Part shown: positions 1-6,418 of the stretch, one piece after another | Numbering within the stretch: position 1 is the first letter of the stretch | Layout: the number at the start of each line of letters is the position of its first letter | Translations under genes and position numbers: made by a program | From: an uncultured Gammaproteobacteria bacterium | Lineage (GTDB): Bacteria; Pseudomonadota; Gammaproteobacteria; Pseudomonadales; Azotimanducaceae_A | Assembly: GCA_913041025.1 (NCBI GenBank) | Contig: CAJWGQ010000119.1 | Coordinates: forward strand, 1 to 8,937 | Direction: 5' to 3' | Length of the DNA: 8,937 nt | The notes under the pieces: generated by a model | Database searches by the model: none | What the model was told of the DNA's origin: nothing | The model's input: the letters and a program-made list of their open reading frames with translations, nothing else

Positions 1-814
1 GTCGTGTTTTATCCGTTTTCGCCAGTCGTGATTGGCTCCAATAGGTCCGACCAAGTAGGGAGTTAGCGAGCAAATTATCTCGGCGGGATGCCACGTTTAA
101 CCAAGAAATTGCACTATTAAATTTTCTTTGATTGACCAGGTAAGCACCAATAGCTGCCTGCGCTGCACTGTCAGAGGCATTAGCTAGCTCCCTAATTAGT
201 GGCCAGCCTTGGGATTCGGTATCGACTGATTTAGGCTCTAGTGCTGCTAAAACATCGGACAGCTCAAAGAACCAATACTTCAAGGGATTTTGTTCTTGTC
301 TCCCCAGAACCAAGAGCCCCAGATCGATTTCTTCTGTCGTTCGGTAGATGGATCCTACAGGGTTGTAACTGGAAGTCTTGATGAATGTTTTTGCGTCGTT
401 GATAGTCATGATGGGATAGGGACTATCTCTTTCTCCGTTATTTTTCTCGACCATAATTTTTTGAATTTGATCAAGTGAGTCTTTATGTAATTTTTTTGCG
501 TCGGGGGAGTCTAGGTGGTCGTAAAAAACTGACATTACGTAATGCCCAGTCTGACTGCCGGGATATAGGTCGAGAATCGCTGAACCAATCGAACCGAGTT
601 TTAAAGGTTGGTCATCGCTAAGTTGCAGGGCTTGCTGCTCCAGTTCCAGGAGCCGAAGATAGTTCTTTTTGTTGTTCTCAGAATCAAAAAATTGCTCTTT
701 TTCTAACGCCAAATTCTCAAAGAACCTAGAGGAGCTTGATTCTTGCTCGCTAGTTCTCGCTGCAGGTGCTAAGAATAGGGCAAGGACTGCTAAGCTGAAT
801 AAGGTTCTTTTCAT
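1..814 (-). CDS. Secreted/periplasmic protein with TPR/Sel1-like helical repeats, partial (C-terminus outside window)
   Basis: Reading the minus strand from the ATG at 814 gives 271 codons without a stop, running off the left edge, so the C-terminus is missing. The first ~20 residues (MKRTLFSLAVLALFLAPAA) form a textbook Sec signal peptide: a Lys/Arg start, a hydrophobic core and an A-P-A cleavage site. There is no lipobox cysteine, so a soluble periplasmic or exported protein is likely. The middle is charged and helical and shows no motif I recognise. Near residues 220-260, alanine-rich helix pairs recur at about a 32-residue pitch (AAIGAYL...SAISWLNVA, then LLGRTYW), which resembles TPR or Sel1 solenoids used for protein-protein contact. 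It is transcribed divergently from msrA, with a strong promoter candidate at 864-894. The only Shine-Dalgarno-like sequence (AGGA) lies about 15 bases before the ATG, which is rather far. The reading frame is certain; the repeat assignment is moderate; the function is unknown. Confidence 0.8.
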   Translation of the reverse strand, partial: MKRTLFSLAVLALFLAPAARTSEQESSSSRFFENLALEKEQFFDSENNKKNYLRLLELEQQALQLSDDQPLKLGSIGSAILDLYPGSQTGHYVMSVFYDHLDSPDAKKLHKDSLDQIQKIMVEKNNGERDSPYPIMTINDAKTFIKTSSYNPVGSIYRTTEEIDLGLLVLGRQEQNPLKYWFFELSDVLAALEPKSVDTESQGWPLIRELANASDSAAQAAIGAYLVNQRKFNSAISWLNVASRRDNLLANSLLGRTYWSQSRLAKTDKTR

Positions 815-863
815 GAATGCTTTATATCATCCTAAAAGAGCAGAAGAAATCATTCTCGCAAGC

Positions 864-894
864 ATTATTTGCCTGTAAGGCTTACAAGTGTCAA
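864..894 (-). promoter_or_regulatory. Candidate promoter of the left-edge secreted gene, with a dyad in a 19-base spacer
   Basis: On the minus strand a perfect -35 box TTGACA (889-894) is followed after 19 bases by AATAAT (864-869, five of six matches to TATAAT). The expected start point is near 857, leaving a leader of about 43 bases before the ATG at 814. The spacer is centred on the inverted repeat TGTAAG-G-CTTACA (874-886). An over-long spacer with a centred dyad is the known layout of MerR-family-controlled promoters. The sequence match is seen directly; regulation by a MerR-type factor is inference. Confidence 0.4.
874..886. promoter_or_regulatory. Inverted repeat TGTAAG-G-CTTACA, candidate operator
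   Basis: This is a perfect 6+6 base palindrome with one central base, in the 113-base region between the secreted gene and msrA. Extending it by two bases on each side adds one further pair, so 14 of 16 flanking positions can pair. It sits between the -35 and -10 boxes of the minus-strand promoter and upstream of the msrA start, so a bound protein could affect both genes. No repressor family is identified. Confidence 0.35.
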
Positions 895-927
895 CATATT
901 GCTGCGAATCGTTATCGAGGATGTTTA

Positions 928-1587
928 ATGAGCCTGCTGGATAAGTTAAAAATACCTAGTTCAAGTAAGTCGTTGCCCGGGAGAGAGGAGCAGATGCCCG
1001 TACCACCTGGCCACTTTGTGCATGGTAGACCCCTTCAAGCTCCGTTTCCTGAGGGCATGAAGGTCATTCAGTTTGGTATGGGTTGCTTTTGGGGGGCAGA
1101 GCGAAAATTTTGGGAGATGAGTGGCGTTTTTTCCACTGCGGTAGGCTATTCAGGTGGTGGTACTCCGAATCCTTCCTATGAAGAAGTATGCAGCGGATAT
1201 ACTGGTCACACCGAGACTGTGCTCGTGATCTATGATGAAGGTGAGGTGTCTACATTGTCTTTGCTTAAAGGTTTTTGGGAAGGGCATGATCCTACGCAGG
1301 GTATGCGGCAAGGGAATGATATTGGTACACAGTACCGGTCATCAATTTATGCTTACGATGACCAACAACTTCAACTCGCGATCAAGACTAGAGATGTTTA
1401 TCAGAACACCCTAAGTGAAAAGGGTTTCGGGAACATCACGACAGAAATTCTCGAAACAGGCGATTTTTTCTATGCTGAACATTATCACCAGCAATATTTA
1501 GCAAAAGTACCCAACGGCTATTGCGGGCTTGGTGGTACTGGCGTTGGTTGCAATGTGGAGTCTTTAGCCAAGTTAGAATTGGCGTAA
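928..1587 (+). CDS. msrA: Peptide-methionine (S)-S-oxide reductase MsrA
   Basis: This cytosolic repair enzyme reduces the S epimer of methionine sulfoxide in free and protein-bound methionine, with recycling by thioredoxin. The 219-residue product is close to the 212 residues of E. coli MsrA. The catalytic cysteine is Cys53 in the signature GCFWG (52-56). The two recycling cysteines, Cys199 and Cys208, lie in the C-terminal [13 protein letters not shown] motif, so this is the three-cysteine type. The N-terminal extension with LPGR (16-19) before the fold is also typical of the E. coli-like form. I chose the ATG at 928 because GAGG (917-920) precedes it at 7 bases. An in-frame ATG at 817 would add 37 residues with no family resemblance and would overlap the divergent promoter region. 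It is monocistronic and converges on the next gene with an 8-base gap. No clear sigma-70 promoter was found for it. Confidence 0.97.
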   Translation: MSLLDKLKIPSSSKSLPGREEQMPVPPGHFVHGRPLQAPFPEGMKVIQFGMGCFWGAERKFWEMSGVFSTAVGYSGGGTPNPSYEEVCSGYTGHTETVLVIYDEGEVSTLSLLKGFWEGHDPTQGMRQGNDIGTQYRSSIYAYDDQQLQLAIKTRDVYQNTLSEKGFGNITTEILETGDFFYAEHYHQQYLAKVPNGYCGLGGTGVGCNVESLAKLELA

Positions 1588-1595
1588 TCGATTCT

Positions 1596-1790
1596 TTAGC
1601 TAGATACCGTTCTTGAAGTGCCGCATCTTTGGCATGTTTGAATACTGATTAGTTTGCCACTCTTGACGTCGAATTGTTTTTTTTGGTCGTAGGCCCATTT
1701 GTGAAAGCCGCTGCGGCAAAGAGTCTTTCCCTTTGCTTGATTTTTAAGTTTTTCTTTCTTGAAGCTCTTTAGGTTAGTGGGTTTTGACAT
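1596..1790 (-). CDS. Small Cys/His zinc-ribbon-like protein, 64 aa
   Basis: This is a basic 64-residue protein with a lysine-rich N-terminus (residues 8-22) and a likely zinc site made of Cys25, His30 and a C-terminal Cys-X2-Cys pair (Cys53, Cys56 in CQRCG). The pattern C-x-x-G-x-HKW, then FDVK-x-GKL, then C-x-RCG is one I recall from uncharacterised small proteins of gammaproteobacteria, which supports a real gene. The function is unknown; a nucleic-acid-binding or ribosome-associated role would fit the charge but is a guess. I chose the ATG at 1790 because the frame stays open to 1964 but that extension lies in the start of the opposite Hsp70 gene and looks random. There is no strong Shine-Dalgarno before 1790. 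The gene is divergent from the Hsp70-like ATPase by 93 bases. Confidence 0.75.
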   Translation of the reverse strand: MSKPTNLKSFKKEKLKNQAKGKTLCRSGFHKWAYDQKKQFDVKSGKLISIQTCQRCGTSRTVSS

Positions 1791-1808
1791 AAGTTCGTGT
1801 CTGTCGAG

Positions 1809-1854
1809 CTTGCAGGTTGCCCATATTTGAGAATAATTCGCGTCTGGGTGCAAG
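1809..1854. repeat. Imperfect inverted repeat in the divergent intergenic region
   Basis: The right arm TGGGTGCAAG (1845-1854) is complementary to CTTGCA (1809-1814) plus CCCA (1820-1823), with five unpaired bases (1815-1819) in the left arm and a loop of about 21 bases. It lies between the zinc-ribbon gene and the Hsp70-like gene, upstream of both starts, so it could be a regulatory site. Chance is not excluded. Confidence 0.25.
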
Positions 1855-1883
1855 ACTAGTTTTTCTTGATGGATTGAATTTGA

Positions 1884-3290
1884 GTGGAAAAGAAATTGTC
1901 TAAAATCGGTGTCGGTGTTGACTTTGGTACAACCAATTCTGTGGCGGCTTATTTTGATGGTCAAGAATTATCATTAGTTGATCTCGAAGAGGCCGGCGCT
2001 GTTATGCCATCAGCCACTTATATTGATCAGGCTCTTCAAACTAAAACCGGAAAAAACGCGATCGATCAATATATCGCTGATAATACGGGGCGTACGGTAG
2101 AGTTGGTACCTGAAGTTATAGGCGAGACATCTAAATTCAGTGAGAGTGGTGATGCTGAGGATCCATCCGAAGTTGATACGGTCACGGAGCAAATATACGG
2201 TGCGCCTGTAACAGATAGCGGTCTTCAGGGTCGTTTGTTCAGAGGAACGAAACGATTGTTAGGTGATGAGCGGGTGCGACGACTTATGGTTTTTGATCAG
2301 CCCTTTCGGTTGGTTGCACTGATTACTCCAATACTTTTGAGAATTAGGAAGTCCCTTGAAAAGCAAGTTGGACCAATAGAGCTTGTGCATATAGGCCATC
2401 CCGTAAACTTCGAAGGTAAAGAAAGGTTAAGAAATAAGCTGGCACTTGATCGGTTGGGAGAGGCCTACAAGTATGCGGGGATATCTCAGCAAGAGTTCTA
2501 TCCTGAACCTGTTGCAGCGGCTGTTAGTTTCCTTCATCGGCATCCAGAAATCTCGGGAGAAAATTTGCTTACCCTAGACTTTGGTGGCGGCACATTAGAC
2601 TTTTGTGTGCTAGAGCGAAATCGAGAACAATTTAGAGTTCTATCCACACATGGGATCGGGATGGGTGGAGACCACATTGATCAACTGCTATTTCGAAAAC
2701 TATTATTTCCAATGATGGGTAAGGGCGAGATTTGGAAACGTAAGGGCTTTGATCGGGAGATAGAGACGAGATTTCCTTTCGAGGAATTTGAGGATCTGTT
2801 ATTGAACTGGGCGATCACGTATACATTAAATCAGAACAAATACACTACGCCTGTGATCGAATGTATCGAACAAAATGGCCCGGGAAAAAGGAAGTTTGAG
2901 CGCCTGAGAGAGGTCATCAAACATAATCTTAGTTATCTTTTGTTCTCTGCGATAAAGGATTTCAAGGCAAAGTTATCAGATCGAGAAGAGGCGCAGCTGG
3001 ATATACCTGAAATAGACGTGAATTTAACGATGAGCAGACGAGAGTTTGAGGAACTGATTAGGGAGCCTCTTACGCGCGTGGAAGAAGCGCTTGACCTAAC
3101 TATCGCTAAGGCGGGTTTAACCGCAAACCAAGTAGACATTGTTTTGGGGACTGGCGGTTCAAGCTTGATCCCAGCAGTGAGAACGCTAATGGAATCTCGA
3201 TTTCCAAATAAAGTCGTGGAGCATGACCCCTTTACAAGCGTCGCAGCAGGTTTGGCAATAGCTAATTACTACGGCTACTCCCTGCAATAA
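1884..3290 (+). CDS. Hsp70-family (YegD-like) ATPase without substrate-binding domain
   Basis: This 468-residue actin-fold ATPase is of the Hsp70 superfamily. It has the phosphate-1 motif GVDFGTTNS (11-19), a KRLLG segment (123-127, matching the region of the DnaK catalytic lysine), the connect-1 motif EPVAAAV (208-214), the phosphate-2 motif LDFGGGTLD (231-239) and the adenosine motif GTGGSS (422-427). The chain ends soon after the nucleotide-binding domain, so the peptide-binding domain of DnaK is absent, as in E. coli YegD (about 450 residues). An acidic, probably disordered insert spans about residues 73-113. A helical region at about 280-400 replaces the usual subdomain and contains extra charged helices. 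ATP binding is well supported; a chaperone role is inferred only from the family, and the client is unknown. The start is GTG at 1884, since a stop codon lies directly upstream. A TTG at 1896, preceded by GGAAAAG, is a credible alternative giving four residues less. It converges on the crotonase gene. Confidence 0.92.
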   Translation: MEKKLSKIGVGVDFGTTNSVAAYFDGQELSLVDLEEAGAVMPSATYIDQALQTKTGKNAIDQYIADNTGRTVELVPEVIGETSKFSESGDAEDPSEVDTVTEQIYGAPVTDSGLQGRLFRGTKRLLGDERVRRLMVFDQPFRLVALITPILLRIRKSLEKQVGPIELVHIGHPVNFEGKERLRNKLALDRLGEAYKYAGISQQEFYPEPVAAAVSFLHRHPEISGENLLTLDFGGGTLDFCVLERNREQFRVLSTHGIGMGGDHIDQLLFRKLLFPMMGKGEIWKRKGFDREIETRFPFEEFEDLLLNWAITYTLNQNKYTTPVIECIEQNGPGKRKFERLREVIKHNLSYLLFSAIKDFKAKLSDREEAQLDIPEIDVNLTMSRREFEELIREPLTRVEEALDLTIAKAGLTANQVDIVLGTGGSSLIPAVRTLMESRFPNKVVEHDPFTSVAAGLAIANYYGYSLQ

Positions 3291-3303
3291 AACGCTTAGA
3301 TGC

Positions 3304-3323
3304 CTAAAAGATTTTTCTCTTAG
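3304..3323. terminator. Weak hairpin between convergent genes
   Basis: CTAAAAGA (3304-3311) can pair with TCTCTTAG (3316-3323) across a TTTT loop, giving seven of eight pairs in an AT-rich stem. It lies in the 29-base gap after the Hsp70-like gene and overlaps the crotonase stop codon. No good T-tract follows on either strand, so termination here is uncertain. Confidence 0.2.
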
Positions 3324-4273
3324 ACATGTTTTGTTGATTGTCGAGTTAGTATTTCGTTCAGTTTCTTTTTATTTTCCTTATAGGGGTCATCGCGCAGGTT
3401 GAGGTATTCCTTCAAGGGCATTTCCCGAAATTTTTGGGACATATCTCGAGCATAATCTGATTCGCTGACCCTGTGGTACGCATATTGGGCTTGGCCATCC
3501 AAAGCCGTCTTGATCCCTTGGATTTCGTAAGCCTTTTTAGTTGCGCGCTTGTATTGCGTTGCCATCTGCCAGTTCATCAAGCCGATTCGTTCGGCAAAAA
3601 CTTCAGTGAACTCATCAATGTCGTTCTGATCGATACAATAGTTGGCCATTCCTAAACGGTAAGCTTCCTCTCCTGTGATGTTATCGCCGGTGACTGCCAG
3701 TTCGAGGGCTTTTCGCATTGGTAGGCTCCAAGGGAACCACAACATATCAACGCCCATGGAGCGCATGGGAGGGTACCCGATTTCGCAGTCTGGAGTGGTG
3801 ACTAATAGATCACACATCGAGGCAAGTTCCGATCCGCCTGCGAGCGCGTAGCCATGGATCTGTGCGATAACAATTTTTGATAGATCCCAAATCTGAAACC
3901 ATTGCTGAACAACGTAGCGGGCCCAGTGAGTCACCCCACTGGTATCCACATATTGATTTCCTAAATCAGGTTCGTCCGACCCCATTCCGGATAGATCGTA
4001 ACCGGCGGTGAAGCATCTACCGGCGCCCTTTATGATGATGACGTTTATTTCGTTATCGAGTTCAGTGTGTTTAAGGGCATGAAATAGTTCTGCCCGGAGT
4101 TGATGGCTCATCGCGTTCATTTTATCTGGGCGATTTAGAGTAATACTTGCGACGTGAGTCTCGTGGTTTGTTTCATAGACGATTTGAGAGTACTTCAGTT
4201 TTTTTCGATACCAACTAGCGGATCGAATCTCCAATTCTTCTAGTACCTCGTCTTGCTGTGTTTGTTCGGCCAT
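3320..4273 (-). CDS. Enoyl-CoA hydratase/isomerase (crotonase) family protein with altered active site
   Basis: This 317-residue crotonase-fold protein is expected to act in the cytosol on an acyl-CoA thioester. The family core runs from about residue 41. NRPDKMNAMS (47-56) is the usual first motif, and the oxyanion hole is formed by CFTAGYDL (Ala90) and GYALAGGSELA (Gly146). Glu149 matches the rat mitochondrial hydratase Glu144, but the position of the second catalytic glutamate (rat Glu164) is Pro169 in IGYPPMR. A normal syn-hydration is therefore doubtful; isomerase, dehydratase, hydrolase or another crotonase chemistry is possible. The N-terminus carries ~40 extra residues, including an acidic helix, and the C-terminal tail is long and charged; ordinary crotonases are near 260 residues. 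The ATG at 4273 has an excellent Shine-Dalgarno (GGAAGGGG). It is divergent from the hydroxylase gene. Family assignment is firm; the substrate is not known. Confidence 0.93.
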   Translation of the reverse strand: MAEQTQQDEVLEELEIRSASWYRKKLKYSQIVYETNHETHVASITLNRPDKMNAMSHQLRAELFHALKHTELDNEINVIIIKGAGRCFTAGYDLSGMGSDEPDLGNQYVDTSGVTHWARYVVQQWFQIWDLSKIVIAQIHGYALAGGSELASMCDLLVTTPDCEIGYPPMRSMGVDMLWFPWSLPMRKALELAVTGDNITGEEAYRLGMANYCIDQNDIDEFTEVFAERIGLMNWQMATQYKRATKKAYEIQGIKTALDGQAQYAYHRVSESDYARDMSQKFREMPLKEYLNLRDDPYKENKKKLNEILTRQSTKHV

Positions 4274-4301
4274 TTTCCCCTTCCAAAAAGCTTAAACAGA
4301 T

Positions 4302-4310
4302 AATATAGCA
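4302..4310 (-). promoter_or_regulatory. Candidate extended -10 promoter of the crotonase gene
   Basis: On the minus strand TGC-TATATT is an extended -10 element, with TATATT at 4302-4307 and TGC at 4308-4310. The expected start point near 4295 leaves a leader of about 22 bases that contains the strong Shine-Dalgarno. No good -35 box is present, which is acceptable for an extended -10 promoter. A small palindrome AAGTA-A-TACTT (4314-4324) lies just upstream. Confidence 0.35.
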
Positions 4311-4360
4311 GGAAAGTAATACTTCAGCAGGTTATGCAGTGACAGGGAGTAACTCGCTCT

Positions 4361-4388
4361 TTGAAATTTTTCTGCGAAGTTGGATAAT
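4361..4388 (+). promoter_or_regulatory. Candidate sigma-70 promoter of the hydroxylase / SnoaL-like pair
   Basis: TTGAAA (4361-4366) is separated by 16 bases from GATAAT (4383-4388). Each box matches the sigma-70 consensus at five of six positions. The predicted start near 4395 gives a leader of about 57 bases before the GTG at 4452. The palindrome GAGT-A-ACTC (4347-4355) lies five bases upstream of the -35 box and could bind a regulator. Confidence 0.45.
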
Positions 4389-4451
4389 TTGGGAAGGAAG
4401 TGCTTTAAGACGAGTATGTCGATCTAGACGTTGAGATCAGTTGGAAACCTA

Positions 4452-5288
4452 GTGGAAGAATTTTTTCGATATATTGAAGTCAATGAATGGTTGATTCCTT
4501 TGGCTGTCTTTCTTTCTCTGAGCTTTTGTTTGTTCTTAGAGATGTATATCCCGTTATTTGCACACAAGTACTCCAAATTTCGCCATCTGTGTGTAAATTC
4601 GCTGTTCTTGATCACGACGGTATGTGTTTCAGCACCGTTAATTGCGTTGCACAGCGCAGTATTTGTATGGCAAGCAGAGGCGCAAATGGGCCTATTTTAT
4701 CTAATTGACCTGCCTGGCTGGGCCAAACTGATATTTGGAATCTTGATCCTGGACCTGATTGGTCAATATGGGATTCATTATCTTCTGCATAGGGTCAAAT
4801 GGATGTGGCGACTACATATGATCCACCACTCCGACACACACGTTGACGCAACGACAGGATTTCGTCATCACCCGGGTGACGTTGTATTTCGAAATCTCGC
4901 GACCTTGTTGGCCGTTTCGCTGTTTGGGATACCTCTAGCCTGTTATCTAGTCTACCGCTTGATTACTATTTTCTTTGCCTACTTAACACACTCGAATATT
5001 CAATTACCGGCTCGGTTAGATAAGAAACTCAGCAAGGTATTCGTCACTCCTAATTTACATAAGTTTCACCATCACCATGAACGGCCTTGGACCGATAGCA
5101 ACTATGGAAACATTTTATCTGTGTGGGATCGACTGTTTGGAACTCTGGTCCAGGGTAATGTCGAAAATATCCGCTACGGTGTCGACGTTTTGCCTGAGGA
5201 GCGCGACGAAGATTTGGTATATCAGTTCATGCTACCGTTTGACCTTTCCATTAAACTTGAAGACGATCGGTCCTTCGCGTCCAAATAA
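4452..5288 (+). CDS. Fatty acid hydroxylase / sterol desaturase-family membrane di-iron enzyme
   Basis: This 278-residue integral membrane oxygenase belongs to the family that uses a histidine-bound di-iron centre and O2 to hydroxylate or desaturate lipid chains or sterol-like substrates. Hydrophobic segments lie near residues 13-36, 46-72, 88-112 and 148-179. The histidine clusters are HYLLH (109-113), HMIHH (122-126), RHHP (138-141) and HKFHHHH (203-209). They are followed by DSNYGNILSVWDRLFGT (215-231), a clear C-terminal family signature. The active-site histidines face the cytosol in this family. I chose GTG at 4452; a TTG at 4431 in the same frame adds seven residues but has no ribosome-binding site. 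It is followed 33 bases later on the same strand by a SnoaL-like gene, the only likely operon here. Family assignment is firm; the substrate (fatty acid, sterol, carotenoid or alkylglycerol) cannot be read from the sequence. Confidence 0.93.
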   Translation: MEEFFRYIEVNEWLIPLAVFLSLSFCLFLEMYIPLFAHKYSKFRHLCVNSLFLITTVCVSAPLIALHSAVFVWQAEAQMGLFYLIDLPGWAKLIFGILILDLIGQYGIHYLLHRVKWMWRLHMIHHSDTHVDATTGFRHHPGDVVFRNLATLLAVSLFGIPLACYLVYRLITIFFAYLTHSNIQLPARLDKKLSKVFVTPNLHKFHHHHERPWTDSNYGNILSVWDRLFGTLVQGNVENIRYGVDVLPEERDEDLVYQFMLPFDLSIKLEDDRSFASK

Positions 5289-5321
5289 TACAACTGAATC
5301 TAGGTTGAGAGGGTTTGAGGA

Positions 5322-5759
5322 ATGGCAGAACATCGATACATCAAAACGATAAAGACCTACTATCAGGGGTGTAATTCATCGGATTTTGACTTGATGGTTT
5401 CCACGTTTGCAGATGATGTTGTGCATTACTTTGTCGATCACTCCCCTGTTATTGGATCTGAAGCCCTTGCTAATTATTGGTGTAAGGTAGGCCCGATAAC
5501 TCAGGCAACTTGGCTTGTGGATCATGCGATTGTTCAAGAACCCGAGGCAGTCATTGAATGGAGCATGCCCTGGACTCCTAAAAGCACCGGTAGCCCCGAA
5601 GTACTTAGAGGCACAGAGTGGTTCATCTTTGCAGGAGAAAAAATTGCTGAGATACGTTCCTATCATTGCAATTACTATTTGAGCGACCCTGTGAATCGGG
5701 CCCTACATGGATTCGACTACCACGGGCGCGGTTATATCACCGAGGACAATAAATCATAG
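5322..5759 (+). CDS. SnoaL-like / NTF2-fold domain protein
   Basis: This 145-residue single-domain protein has the pattern of the SnoaL-like branch of the NTF2 (cone-shaped alpha+beta barrel) superfamily. An N-terminal helix YIKTIKTYYQGCNSSD leads to FADDVVHYFVDHSPVIGSEAL, then a curved sheet ending in RGTEWFIFAGEKIAEIRSYH. Members include polyketide cyclases, ketosteroid isomerase relatives and many ligand-binding proteins, so the chemistry cannot be fixed. Acidic and histidine residues in the pocket region (Asp31-Asp32, His35, His39) could be catalytic, but I cannot assign them. GAGAGGG (5307-5313) sits 8 bases before the ATG. It lies 33 bases downstream of the hydroxylase with no promoter between, so co-transcription and a shared small-molecule substrate are reasonable inferences. 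Its end overlaps the convergent NUDIX gene by six bases. Confidence 0.85.
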   Translation: MAEHRYIKTIKTYYQGCNSSDFDLMVSTFADDVVHYFVDHSPVIGSEALANYWCKVGPITQATWLVDHAIVQEPEAVIEWSMPWTPKSTGSPEVLRGTEWFIFAGEKIAEIRSYHCNYYLSDPVNRALHGFDYHGRGYITEDNKS

Positions 5760-6356
5760 TTCTCTGGGCCCAGACCAAGAAGGATCGATGATGTTGAAAA
5801 AGGATTTTAGTATTCGATAGGTGAGTCCCCAGACGAAGTGTCCTCCGGATAGTCTATAACCATTAAAGATTGTAGGTGTTCCAGCCATCGGTAGAGTTTC
5901 CGTATCATGTAGCTTGTTAGATAGAAGGTCATCCACCGGCGCCCACACTACTTCGTCTACCTCGTAGTTTGTTGAAAATTCAACAACATCGAAAATCTCA
6001 AAAACGTGAGGCGCTATCAGCATATTCAGAATCCGGCCTCTGGGTTGAGCGCTTTGGTGATCTATCGCTCCAAGATAATTCCCTATAGATAGGTCTAATC
6101 CAATTTCTTCAAAAGTTTCGCGCTCAGCGGCTTCTTTTAGTCCGGGGTCATGTGGCTCTCTGTGACCGCCAGGAAAGGCCATATGCCCGGACCAGGGATC
6201 GCCTTCCTTTTCTGCTCGTTTGATGAAAAGCATTTCTAGTTGATTGTTGACTTCTCGAACAATAATGGCGACCGCTGCCTGACGCGTTGTCTTGTTGGGT
6301 TTTACTTCTTGATGCTCGAATGAGCTTATGTTGTTTCGAATCGTTTCAACTAACAA
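5754..6356 (-). CDS. NUDIX hydrolase, CoA-pyrophosphatase-like
   Basis: This 200-residue enzyme cleaves a nucleoside diphosphate linked to another group. The segment WSGHMAFPGG (55-64) leads into the Nudix box, whose metal-binding part is RETFEEIGL (79-87) with Glu80, Glu83 and Glu84. The box has one more residue between its first glycine and the RE pair than the strict GX5EX7REUXEEXGU form; I recall this spacing from a bacterial subgroup with GGxREPxD. A C-terminal GGHFVWGLTYRIL (170-182) is also familiar from CoA pyrophosphatase-like members. CoA or an acyl-CoA derivative is therefore a likely but unproven substrate. The start must be TTG at 6356, the only usual start codon between an upstream in-frame stop and the conserved core; the ribosome-binding site is weak. 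It is divergent from the thioesterase by 62 bases. Confidence 0.9.
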   Translation of the reverse strand: MLVETIRNNISSFEHQEVKPNKTTRQAAVAIIVREVNNQLEMLFIKRAEKEGDPWSGHMAFPGGHREPHDPGLKEAAERETFEEIGLDLSIGNYLGAIDHQSAQPRGRILNMLIAPHVFEIFDVVEFSTNYEVDEVVWAPVDDLLSNKLHDTETLPMAGTPTIFNGYRLSGGHFVWGLTYRILKSFFNIIDPSWSGPREL

Positions 6357-6418
6357 CGAGCAGTATCCAATTGGGTTAAGATATCATCATACCTGAGTTG
6401 AAGAGTTAGTGGTTAACG

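Noticed and set aside
290..878. Plus-strand open frames of 62 and 69 residues in the left part
   Set aside because: They lie antisense to the long signal-peptide-bearing minus-strand frame, which explains the region better.
817..927. N-terminal extension of MsrA by 37 residues from the ATG at 817
   Set aside because: The extension has no signal peptide or family resemblance, crosses the divergent regulatory region, and the ATG at 928 has a good Shine-Dalgarno and matches family length.
1809..1829. Heat-shock (sigma-32) promoter before the Hsp70-like gene
   Set aside because: CCCATAT resembles the sigma-32 -10 box, but the only CTTG-like -35 (CTTGCA) is five bases away instead of about 11-16, and no better -35 exists.
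1791..1964. N-terminal extension of the zinc-ribbon protein to 122 residues
   Set aside because: The added 58 residues lie opposite the Hsp70 start and the shared intergenic region, look random, and the 64-residue form alone shows the conserved pattern.
4424..4615. 63-residue minus-strand open frame opposite the hydroxylase start
   Set aside because: It is fully antisense to a well-supported gene and has no recognisable family features.
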